A program made the translations under genes and the position numbers. A DNA stretch of 64,000 nucleotides from assembly GCA_035293945.1 (NCBI GenBank), contig DATGLV010000038.1, positions 1 to 64,000 of the forward strand, in the 5' to 3' direction. Within the stretch, counting starts at the first letter, position 1. Each line of letters opens with the position of its first letter. The notes under the pieces are model-generated. The model made no database searches. It worked only from the letters and a program-made list of their open reading frames with translations, and was not told where the DNA came from. Shown piece after piece: positions 41,868 to 49,392 of the stretch. The stretch comes from VAZQ01 sp035293945. Its GTDB lineage: Bacteria; Pseudomonadota; Alphaproteobacteria; Rhizobiales; Xanthobacteraceae.

Positions 41868-42455
41868 ATGCAGACACTCGACGACCCGTCGCTCGTCTCC
41901 CACTACGTAACCGACGCGTTCTATTGCGAGCTGATGGAGGCGTTCAGCGACTGGCAGCGCGACGACCGCGCCATCCTCGACTCGCATGAGCGCGAGCTTT
42001 TCCGCGCGCTGATCGAGCGCGAGGCGCGGCTGCTCGATGCATTAGAATTCGATGCTTGGCTCGCAATGTATGCGCCGCAATGCATCTACTGGGTGCCGGC
42101 GGTACCGGGCGGGGGCGATCCGCGGCGCCAGGTCGCGATCTCGTTCGACGACCGTCGCCGCATGGAGGACCGCGTGTATCGGCTGCGCACCGGCTATGCG
42201 TGGTCGCAGGCGCCGATATCGCGGACGGTGCGAATGGCCGCCAATGTGGAGGTCTTTGCCGCCGCGACGCCCGCCCGTCGAATGGTGCGCTCCAATTTCC
42301 TGATCAGCGAGTTCCGTCCGGACGGGGTGCGCTTCCTTTCGGGCTGGTGTGGGCATCGCTTGGTCGAGCAAGGCGGCCGGTGGGAGATCGAGGTGCGCCA
42401 GGTCAATCTGATCGACTGCGATCAGAACCTGCGCAATCCAAGCATTATTCTGTGA
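41868..42455 (+). CDS. Aromatic-ring hydroxylating oxygenase beta subunit (second set)
   Basis: 195 residues. FRALIEREARLLDALEFDAWLAMYAPQCIYWVPAV and EDRVYRLRTGYAWSQAPISRTVRMAANVEVF are typical beta-subunit segments, and WEIEVRQVNLIDCDQNLRNPSIIL is the canonical C-terminus. ATG 41868 is preferred to TTG 41853 although neither has a strong ribosome site, in keeping with coupling to the alpha gene. Confidence 0.9.
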   Translation: MQTLDDPSLVSHYVTDAFYCELMEAFSDWQRDDRAILDSHERELFRALIEREARLLDALEFDAWLAMYAPQCIYWVPAVPGGGDPRRQVAISFDDRRRMEDRVYRLRTGYAWSQAPISRTVRMAANVEVFAAATPARRMVRSNFLISEFRPDGVRFLSGWCGHRLVEQGGRWEIEVRQVNLIDCDQNLRNPSIIL

Positions 42456-42496
42456 GCACGGACGAGCAAATAAACAACCATAGAGAGGATCGCACA

Positions 42497-43483
42497 ATGT
42501 GGTTTCGGACCAGACTGAGCAGGCGCGCGTTCTTCCCGGCGGCAGCGGTCGGGACACTGGCGCTCACGAGCGGAGAGGCTTTGGCGCAACGCTGTCCCGC
42601 CAATCCACCCCACACCAAGGGTCCGCTGGTCTGGCTCGACCTCGACCAGCAGGAGCTCGACGACGCCTATGATCAGTCGGTCTATGCGTTCAATCAGTCA
42701 AACATTGCCGCGCGGCGGAAAGCAAACAGCGAGCTTGCAATATCGGTTCTCGGATCTCCGCAGCGTGTTGCCTACGGCCCGACCGAGATCCAGAAGCTCG
42801 ACATCTACCGCAGCAAGCGCGCCAACGCCCCGATCGCGATCTATGTTCACGGCGGGGCTTGGCGCAACGGCGTCGCCCTGGAGAATGCCTATCTGGCCGA
42901 GCCGTTCGTCAAGGCCGGGGTGCACGTGGTTATGCCTGATTTCATCAACGTGGTGGACGCGGGCGGCGATCTGTTCCCGATGGTCGAGCAGGTGCGGCGG
43001 GCCGTCGGCTGGGTCTATCGCAATGCCGACAGCTTCGGTGGCGACCGCAACGCGATGTATCTCATGGGCCATTCCTCGGGCGGCCACCTGGGTGGATGCA
43101 TCGTCATCACCGACTGGGCCAAGGAAGGCCTGCCGCTCGATATTCTCAAGGGCGCGCTTCTCGGCAGCGGCATGTACGATCTAAAGCCGGTGCGGCTGTC
43201 CAAGCGCGGCACATACGTCAAGTTCACCGACGCAATGGAAGAAGAGCTGAGCGCGCAGCGGCACCTCGATCGCCTGCATACGCCATTGATTCTGACCCAC
43301 GGCACGTTGGAGACACCGGAATTCCAGCGTCAGACGCGCGACTTCTATGCCGCCGTCAAAGCCGCCGGCAAGCCGGTCGAGCTGCGGGTCGGCGTCGGTT
43401 ACAATCATTTCGAGACGCAGGAAACGCTCGGCAATCCCTATGGGCTGATGGGCCGCGCAGCGTTCGAGATGATGAAGCTTTAG
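42497..43483 (+). CDS. Tat-exported alpha/beta hydrolase
   Basis: 328 residues. Tat-like signal (LSRRAFFPAAAVGTLALTSGEALA); HGGAW oxyanion motif at 118-122; nucleophile S193 in GHSSGG; likely catalytic His in GYNHFE near the C-terminus. This is the esterase/kynurenine-formamidase-like group (hormone-sensitive lipase relatives). AGAGAGGAT precedes ATG 42497. It follows the second oxygenase by 41 bases, so it is probably the last gene of that operon and may hydrolyse an ester or amide precursor in the periplasm. Confidence 0.85.
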   Translation: MWFRTRLSRRAFFPAAAVGTLALTSGEALAQRCPANPPHTKGPLVWLDLDQQELDDAYDQSVYAFNQSNIAARRKANSELAISVLGSPQRVAYGPTEIQKLDIYRSKRANAPIAIYVHGGAWRNGVALENAYLAEPFVKAGVHVVMPDFINVVDAGGDLFPMVEQVRRAVGWVYRNADSFGGDRNAMYLMGHSSGGHLGGCIVITDWAKEGLPLDILKGALLGSGMYDLKPVRLSKRGTYVKFTDAMEEELSAQRHLDRLHTPLILTHGTLETPEFQRQTRDFYAAVKAAGKPVELRVGVGYNHFETQETLGNPYGLMGRAAFEMMKL

Positions 43484-43656
43484 GCTTGAGGTCTTGTAAG
43501 CTGGGCAACACCCTGGCGCAGCCCTCAGTGACACGATAGCGCCGCTTGGTCTCGCGTGGGCAAAATTGCGCATCGCCTTGCATCGATCAGAGGCCTGGCT
43601 GTGATTACAGCCCCTGGAAGATTCGTCGTCTACTCGCAGCCATTCGGGTCCGGCGC

Positions 43657-43690
43657 ACAAAAAAGGACCGCCCTCGCGGGCGGTCCTTCT
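43657..43690 (-). terminator. Strong intrinsic terminator for the VPLPA gene
   Basis: An 11-bp perfect stem AAGGACCGCCC/GGGCGGTCCTT with a 4-base loop. On the minus strand it is followed by TTTTTTGTG, right after the stop of the gene at 43710-44492. Read on the plus strand it lacks a good T-run. Confidence 0.88.
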
Positions 43691-43709
43691 AAACAACCGG
43701 ATCGTCGGA

Positions 43710-44492
43710 TCAGGCTGCCGCTGAGGCTGCTTTCCGCCTCCTTAGCCGGCCGAACAGACCCAAGGCGCCGAGGCCAGTGGCGAAGAGTGGCAAGGCAGCA
43801 GGGAGAGGAGTCGCGTTCACAACGGTAAGGTGGAGATTGTCGTAGTCCGCTTCGCCGGTGTAGCTCACAGTAGTTGTCCCGCTGCTGAATATCTGCGCGA
43901 GACCGAAGAGCATCGGGTCGCCATCGAAGTTCGGATTGGCGGCAAGGAAACTGCCCGTGGCGAAGTCAAATTGCAGAAAATTTGATGCCAGCAGCCCCGA
44001 TTTGGAGATGTTGTTGTATCCGGTGCTTCCCGGAGTGGTGACCCCCGGCCCCGGGATGGCCGCAAGATAGAAATTGCCGTCTTGTTCGATCAATGGGCGG
44101 AACGTATTGCCGGCCACAGCCGTGAAAGGATAATTGTCAGTTAGGTTCTTATCGACCGACGCATCGATCGACAAGATGGCGCCCTGCGTATGCGGATTAT
44201 AGCTGAAGCTGTTGTTCGCGAGGCCGACTGCCGCCGAGGTGCTGCTGGGGCCCGCAGGGAACGTGATCTTGAGCTGCAACCCCGCGCCGGGATGGCCGCA
44301 GCTGGCGCATTGGTTAAAGGTGAAGGTCGTGCCCGGCGAGGTGAATACCGATGATGAGGTGTAATTCGCCAGGTTGAACGTATCGTCGGTGAAGACCACA
44401 TTGGCGGCAGCTGGCGCCGACGTCAAAATCAGGGCTGCTTGTGATCCCGGCAAAATCGCTAAAGCCATCAGCGCAGAAAGGGCTTTATGCAT
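43710..44492 (-). CDS. Secreted VPLPA-CTERM (PEP-CTERM-like) protein, second copy
   Basis: 260 residues. GAGAGGTAG precedes ATG 44492; signal peptide MHKALSALMALAILPGSQAALILTSAPAAA; beta-rich body with one CASCGHPG pair; C-terminal tail ATPLPAALPLFATGLGALGLFGRLRRRKAA, the sorting signal also seen at 3231-3950. The two bodies are otherwise unrelated. No exosortase is in the window. The gene ends at a strong terminator and starts downstream of a 63-base imperfect direct repeat. Confidence 0.82.
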   Translation of the reverse strand: MHKALSALMALAILPGSQAALILTSAPAAANVVFTDDTFNLANYTSSSVFTSPGTTFTFNQCASCGHPGAGLQLKITFPAGPSSTSAAVGLANNSFSYNPHTQGAILSIDASVDKNLTDNYPFTAVAGNTFRPLIEQDGNFYLAAIPGPGVTTPGSTGYNNISKSGLLASNFLQFDFATGSFLAANPNFDGDPMLFGLAQIFSSGTTTVSYTGEADYDNLHLTVVNATPLPAALPLFATGLGALGLFGRLRRRKAASAAA

Positions 44493-44530
44493 AGCTACCT
44501 CTCTTGTCTGACCTCCAGGCCGCATCCTCA

Positions 44531-44623
44531 GGTTACCTTCCCAGAATGACAAACACAAGATATAAAGTGTATGCCCTCTGGGCTGCACCCCAAGGTTATT
44601 TTCCTAAAATGACAAACACAAGA
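44531..44623. repeat. Imperfect 30-base direct repeat, 63-base spacing, upstream of the VPLPA gene
   Basis: GGTTACCTTCCCAGAATGAC AAACACAAGA-type copies at 44531-44560 and 44594-44623; the last 15 bases (ATGACAAACACAAGA) are identical. Flanking CTGCA/CGCATCC similarity suggests a 63-base tandem duplication. It lies 39-131 bases before the start codon and could bind a regulator. Confidence 0.75.
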
Positions 44624-44710
44624 CAGCGTAGTTCCGACGTTGATCCGCGATTTCAGCCTATGATTGGAACGCGCACCCGATCGAGGACTGCCAAGGAGTG
44701 CGGAGATGTA

Positions 44711-45265
44711 TCACGAGCTTCGGGAAGCGGGCACAAGGCGCCCCACCGCCGAAATCGCATCATCGAGAGCCGGATGACCGGCCAGTTTGGTGCGAAAGAC
44801 TTGGCAAGGGGACTGTTTGCCGCGATCCGCGAGCTCCTGCTCGATGGCGGCTGTGAGCTCGTCGGCGGAGGCGTGGCAGTTGACGACGGTGCCGAGACCA
44901 AGTTCCGCCGCGCGTGCCGCAATCATCGCCTGATCACGGCCCATCGGCAGCAGCAATAGCGGAACGCCATGGGACAGCGCAGCCATGACGGTTCCATGGC
45001 CGGCGTGCGTCACGACGAGGCGCGCATGCGGCAGGATGGCGTCGTGAGGGACGAAGCGCACGACCCGAGTGTTGGGTGCAGCGTTCAAGATCCGCGGGTC
45101 GACGGCATCCCCGGTGGTGACGATTGCTTCGATGTCGAGTTGCCCGATCGCGCGACAGAGGGCGCTCAGGATCGGCGTCTGGTGCATGAAACCGGTGCTC
45201 AGACTGACAAGAACAAGAGGCTTCTCAGGCGATCGGCGGTTGAACGGTGCAGCGGTCGCTGCCAT
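44711..45265 (-). pseudogene. C-terminal fragment of an MGT-type glycosyltransferase
   Basis: 184 codons: PLVLVSLSTGFMHQTPILSALCRAIGQL, then RFVPHDAILPHARLVVTHAGHGTVMAALSHGVPLLLLPMGRDQ, the nucleotide-sugar-binding signature of GT1 enzymes (VTHAGxGT...GVPxxxxPxxxDQ). Normal members have about 400 residues; the whole acceptor-binding N-terminal half is absent. The break lies close to the dispersed intergenic repeat at 45299, so a deletion or recombination at the repeat is likely. The remaining frame is intact and could be expressed, but is unlikely to be an active enzyme. Confidence 0.75.
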
Positions 45266-45298
45266 CGTCTCGATCGAAAAGATTCACTCGAGTCGTCA

Positions 45299-45421
45299 CC
45301 CGCGGGCATAGCCCGTCGAAGACGGGCGTAAACGCCCTTATGACCCGCGGGTCAATCTTTTTCGCAAGAAGATGGATTACCGGGTCAAGCCAGGTCAAGC
45401 CCGGCAATGACGCTGAAGTGG
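45299..45421. repeat. Dispersed intergenic repeat, copy 2
   Basis: Counterpart of 40331-40456. This copy has a different internal duplication (GGTCAAGCC, twice). It lies between the truncated glycosyltransferase and a Bug gene. Confidence 0.8.
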
Positions 45422-45477
45422 ATCAATTCGACCGGGAACCGCCTTAGCAATGGCTCGGCAGCTCTATTCGCGGCATA

Positions 45478-46542
45478 TTAGTGAATCGCGCGCCGGGCTC
45501 GCTCGATGAGCGATGCCGAGGAGCCGTACAGCTTCTCGATGGCCTGCTGCAGCTTTTCGCCTGGCATCGGCGCAACATCCAAGCCGACTTTTTCCGCGTC
45601 AGCTAGAAACTCCGGGTCACGCATGGTCGCCTGGAAGCCCGCACGCAATGCGGTGACGCGCTCGGGTGGAAGACCCGACGCGGTAAAGTAGGGACGCTCG
45701 AACATCTGCTGGCTGATGACAATCTCCGCAACCTTTCGGTCTTCCTCGTCTTTGATGTACGGCCAGATCTCCGGCGCCCCCATGCGGGTCAGCTCTGGAT
45801 TGGGCTCGAGCCCGATCTGGGCCAGAAAGTTGAGCCTGTGATTGGTGACCCAGTCTGGCTTCTGCGACTTCACGCTTGACCAGTTCCAGCCGCAGACGCC
45901 ATCAAGCTCGCCCCGCTCCACTGCGAGTGCGATCTCGACGGTTCCCTTGTAACCGGCCACCAGATCAAACTTCGCTCCGGTCATGTTCTTGACCAAATTG
46001 GCGATGTCGTTGACGGAATTGCCGGCGGCAACTCCGCCGAAGATGGTCTTCTGCCGCAATGCCTGCTCGAAAGTCTTGGTCTTCGATCGATTAAGCGTCA
46101 CGCAAACGTAGGTCCCGGTATTGGCCGTGCCCAGATAGGTGACTTTCCGGGGATCAAACGTGGTGTCGGGCTTGTCGTCGAGCAGCGGTGCCATGATGGT
46201 GCCCGGCATGACAGCCCCGATAGTCAACCCGTCCTTCGGGGCAACCGCGCTGACATAATGACCGGCACGCGCGCCGCCTGCGCCCGGCATGTTCTTGACC
46301 ACGATCGCCGGTTCTCCCGGGATGTGGCCGGGTAGATGCTGCGCAATCGTGCGCGCATAGATATCGAAGCCGCCGCCGGGCGCATTGCCGACGACGAGGT
46401 CAACCGTCTTGCCCGCATAAAATTCCTCGGCATGCGCCGATGCGGTCAAAGATGCAGCCATGACGACACCGAGCAGGCTCGCTCGATGCGATTTCGCTCG
46501 CCCCATGATCGCGCAAATACCGGCACTTCGCCTCATGGTCAT
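45478..46542 (-). CDS. Bug-like tripartite tricarboxylate transporter binding protein
   Basis: 354 residues. ATG 46542 with GGAG upstream; a long signal region ends ...VVMAASLTASAHA. VDLVVGNAPGGGFDIYARTIAQHL, AIVVKNMPGAGGARAGHYVSAVAPKDGL and GYKGTVEIALAVERGELDGVCG are Bug-type motifs, though more divergent than the other two. It follows the LVIVD gene by 35 bases, so the pair is an operon. Ligand unknown. Confidence 0.85.
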   Translation of the reverse strand: MTMRRSAGICAIMGRAKSHRASLLGVVMAASLTASAHAEEFYAGKTVDLVVGNAPGGGFDIYARTIAQHLPGHIPGEPAIVVKNMPGAGGARAGHYVSAVAPKDGLTIGAVMPGTIMAPLLDDKPDTTFDPRKVTYLGTANTGTYVCVTLNRSKTKTFEQALRQKTIFGGVAAGNSVNDIANLVKNMTGAKFDLVAGYKGTVEIALAVERGELDGVCGWNWSSVKSQKPDWVTNHRLNFLAQIGLEPNPELTRMGAPEIWPYIKDEEDRKVAEIVISQQMFERPYFTASGLPPERVTALRAGFQATMRDPEFLADAEKVGLDVAPMPGEKLQQAIEKLYGSSASLIERARRAIH

Positions 46543-46577
46543 CTTGCTCCGGCAATCAGCAGACAAGCTCAATGGCC

Positions 46578-47759
46578 TCAATTGTCGAACTCGATCACAT
46601 CGAGACCCCGAACCTTGTCGGTAACGAACAGAAGCCCGCGTTCGTCCTTGGCAACATCGTTGGTCCAAGGCGTTCGTTTCCCGTGCGTGGGCTGCGGGAT
46701 GAAATAGCCCCTTTCCTTTGGCCGAACCGGGTCGCTGATGTCGATCATGCGCAGGCCGGCGGCAAACCACGTCACGTAAAGCATGCAGTCCGGGTCCACG
46801 ATCTCGCGCAGCTGATGGGTGCCGAAGCGAACATCATCTCCGTGATATGGCTGGGAGCGCTCGTCCAGCTGGTATGTACATAGGATTTTTGGGTCGCGAA
46901 GGTCTGTGACGTCCCAGATGCGCAATGGTGCATGTGGCTTGCCGGTGTCGGGGCCGCGTTTTGGGCGTTCTTCCTCAGTCGAGACCGCAATTCTCCTGCC
47001 CGCAATCGGAAACGGCACCCCAAGAAACGTGTGGGTCGGCTCGGGATGCGGAGGGTCATATTCGTGACGGGCCAGGGTCCGAGGCTGCTCGATATCCGAG
47101 ACGTCGATGATTGAAACACCGGAAAACCAGCAGCCGGCGAAGAGCGTTTGGCCGCAGCGCATTGCGTGGTGAAGGGCATGATCCCGGCCGCGCGGATGCG
47201 GGGGCTCCCCGGCAGCCACGTTCTGGCCAGGCATCCACCAACGCGACACCTCCACGGGCTTGGAGGGATTCCTGATGTCGTAGATGACCAGGATATTGCC
47301 CTCGAATCCCTCCATCTCGGTCGAGATGTAGGCATAGGTCTGGTCGAGATCGAAACGATGCACGCCGCGGGCATTCGTCTTCACGAAGCTGATCAGCTTG
47401 GGATTTGCCGGATTGCCGATGTCGTAAAGGCGAAAGCCGCCGTCCGGATAGGATGCCCGGTCGCCTTTGCCGGGTTCAATTTCGGAGTTCACCACCATGA
47501 GGTCGCCGACGACACGCACCTTGTGCGAATGAGACCACGGATGCGAGGTCATCAGTTGGGAAATGATCCTTGGATGCCGCGGATCGGAAATGTCGAGGAT
47601 GCTGGTGCCCTCCGGTCCATGCTGATGGCCCACATAGGCCAAGCTCCCCTGGATCACGACCTGCCCGCCTCCGGGAATTTCCGTGCGCGAGAGGTGTCGA
47701 ACATTGCTGGATGAATGCGTTTGCGCATCGGCACCCGCCGTTTCAATCGTTTGGGTCAC
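46578..47759 (-). CDS. LVIVD-repeat beta-propeller protein
   Basis: About 393 residues. Repeated units of the type GSLAYVGHQHGPEGTSILDISDPRHPRIISQL, FRLYDIGNPANPKLISFVKT, FAGCWFSGVSIIDVSDIEQPRTLARH, LRMIDISDPVRPKERGYF are LVIVD repeats, which fold into a propeller and usually act in ligand binding at the surface. No signal peptide is seen. GTG 47759 with GGGAGATAGAG is chosen; ATG 47774, five codons upstream, is an alternative. It forms an operon with the Bug-like gene downstream. Confidence 0.8.
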   Translation of the reverse strand: MTQTIETAGADAQTHSSSNVRHLSRTEIPGGGQVVIQGSLAYVGHQHGPEGTSILDISDPRHPRIISQLMTSHPWSHSHKVRVVGDLMVVNSEIEPGKGDRASYPDGGFRLYDIGNPANPKLISFVKTNARGVHRFDLDQTYAYISTEMEGFEGNILVIYDIRNPSKPVEVSRWWMPGQNVAAGEPPHPRGRDHALHHAMRCGQTLFAGCWFSGVSIIDVSDIEQPRTLARHEYDPPHPEPTHTFLGVPFPIAGRRIAVSTEEERPKRGPDTGKPHAPLRIWDVTDLRDPKILCTYQLDERSQPYHGDDVRFGTHQLREIVDPDCMLYVTWFAAGLRMIDISDPVRPKERGYFIPQPTHGKRTPWTNDVAKDERGLLFVTDKVRGLDVIEFDN

Positions 47760-47931
47760 CTCTATCTCCCACATTGTCCGTAGGCGAACGGTACCACAGC
47801 CGCACGGGCCACTGGCAAGGATCGCCCTGGCTGAGAGGCGGAATCAGGGCCTGTTCGCACGCTGGATTTAATGAGCCTGCACCGTACAATGCAGTGTCCG
47901 GTGCTACCCGCGAACAAAATGAGGGGACACC

Positions 47932-49335
47932 ATGAAGGATATGGACGGACCATCGGGCTTTCCACGCCGGAATTTCCTGAGCGCCGCAACAGCCGCGGGC
48001 GCCGCAACATTGTTAGGTGCGCGGCAGGCGCTCGCGCAAGCGAGCGCTCCGGGGCGGACTGCTGTGGGCGTGCCGGCAATTCAGATGCTCACAGCCGATC
48101 ATCTTGTCGGCAGCGCGGTGAACTACGCCTATGCGGTCAGGGCGGGGCCGTTCGTGTTTCTCAATGGCCACGAAGGTTTCGATTTCGCGGCCGGCGTCGT
48201 TCCAGCCGTCGAAGGTTCCGCGAGCTTTCCGGAGTTCGGCAGGCCGCGGTTGCGCCGGGAAGCAGATTTCATCTTCCAGCGCATGGGCGATGTCCTCAAG
48301 TCGCTCGGGACAGATTTCGCGCACAGTGTGCGATTCGATCAATATTACACCGAAGCGAACGCCGTGCGGGCCTATCACTTGGCGCGCTTCGCGGCGCTCG
48401 GCAAATACATTCCACCCAGCACCTCGATCATCACCGAGCGTTGCTTCGGGGCGAACAGCACGATGACGACCTCGCTGCTTGCGGTCATGCCGGAATGGGA
48501 GGTCAAGGGCGTCTATCCGGAGAGCGCCCATGTATCTCCGTTCTCGGGCTACGCGCCGGCCGTGGTGGCAAACGATTTCGTCTTTGCGGCGGGTGCGGGT
48601 GCCGAGGACAAGGACATGCTGGGTACCGATCCGCCGCAAGGCCCGCATCGACGCTGGGGCTCGGAGCTGCCGATCCGCCGCCAGGCGGAATCCGCGCTCA
48701 AGCGCATCGAGGGGACGCTCACGGCCGCGGGGACGAGCCTGGCCAATTGCCTCAAGGCGCAGGTTCATGTTGCGGGCGTGGAGAATATTCCGGACTTCCT
48801 CGATGTCTGGAATGAGCATATCGGGGCTTCGCCGGCCGCGCTCACGGTGACACCCGCCAAGGGCTTCGCCTCGGTCGAGATGATCTTGGAGATCAACTAC
48901 ATCCTGCTCAAGGACGGTGCCGGGCGCAAAAAAGAGATCGTGCGTGCCGACATTCCGGAAATGGCCTCCTATTCTCCGGCGGTGCGTTCCGGCGAATTCG
49001 TGTTCAGCCCGGGGCTCATCCCGCTGCAGGCAGACGGAGCGATGGCCGGCTCTGCGCAGGGCGAGAATTTTCCGGGGCTTTGCCTGCGCAGCCAGCTGCA
49101 GGCGCACGCGATTTACGACCATGCCGAAGCGGTCGCCAAAGCTGCCGGCATCAGCATGCAGAATGCCGTTCGCATCGATTATTGGGTCACGGACATCCGG
49201 GAGTTCCCGGGCATCGCGCTGGCGTGGGCGGACCGCTACGGCAAGGCGCCGCACCCGTTCGCCTGCGTGGTGACGCCCGGCCTGCCGGCGCCGGGCGCTT
49301 CGGTCATGGCGGACTTCTGGTTCTATGCCGGGTAG
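47932..49335 (+). CDS. Tat-exported protein with three RidA (YjgF/UK114) domains
   Basis: 467 residues. Twin-arginine signal FPRRNFLSAATAAGAATLLGARQALA; then three RidA-like units, about 55-190 (FVFLNGHEGFDFAAGVVP...), 205-345 (FVFAAGAGAEDKD..., LANCLKAQVHVAGVENIPDFLDVWNEHIG, SVEMILEINYI) and 350-467 (FVFSPGLIPLQADGAM..., AVRIDYWVTDIREFPGIALAWADRYG). RidA proteins are normally about 130-residue cytoplasmic trimers that hydrolyse reactive enamines and imines; here three units are fused, which may mimic the trimer, and exported. GAGGGG precedes ATG 47932. The amidohydrolase follows 57 bases on. Confidence 0.85.
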   Translation: MKDMDGPSGFPRRNFLSAATAAGAATLLGARQALAQASAPGRTAVGVPAIQMLTADHLVGSAVNYAYAVRAGPFVFLNGHEGFDFAAGVVPAVEGSASFPEFGRPRLRREADFIFQRMGDVLKSLGTDFAHSVRFDQYYTEANAVRAYHLARFAALGKYIPPSTSIITERCFGANSTMTTSLLAVMPEWEVKGVYPESAHVSPFSGYAPAVVANDFVFAAGAGAEDKDMLGTDPPQGPHRRWGSELPIRRQAESALKRIEGTLTAAGTSLANCLKAQVHVAGVENIPDFLDVWNEHIGASPAALTVTPAKGFASVEMILEINYILLKDGAGRKKEIVRADIPEMASYSPAVRSGEFVFSPGLIPLQADGAMAGSAQGENFPGLCLRSQLQAHAIYDHAEAVAKAAGISMQNAVRIDYWVTDIREFPGIALAWADRYGKAPHPFACVVTPGLPAPGASVMADFWFYAG

Positions 49336-49392
49336 CGGACGAAGATCCGACCAAGGCGGGCCTGAAGCTGAAGCCAGCAGGGAGGAATAAGC

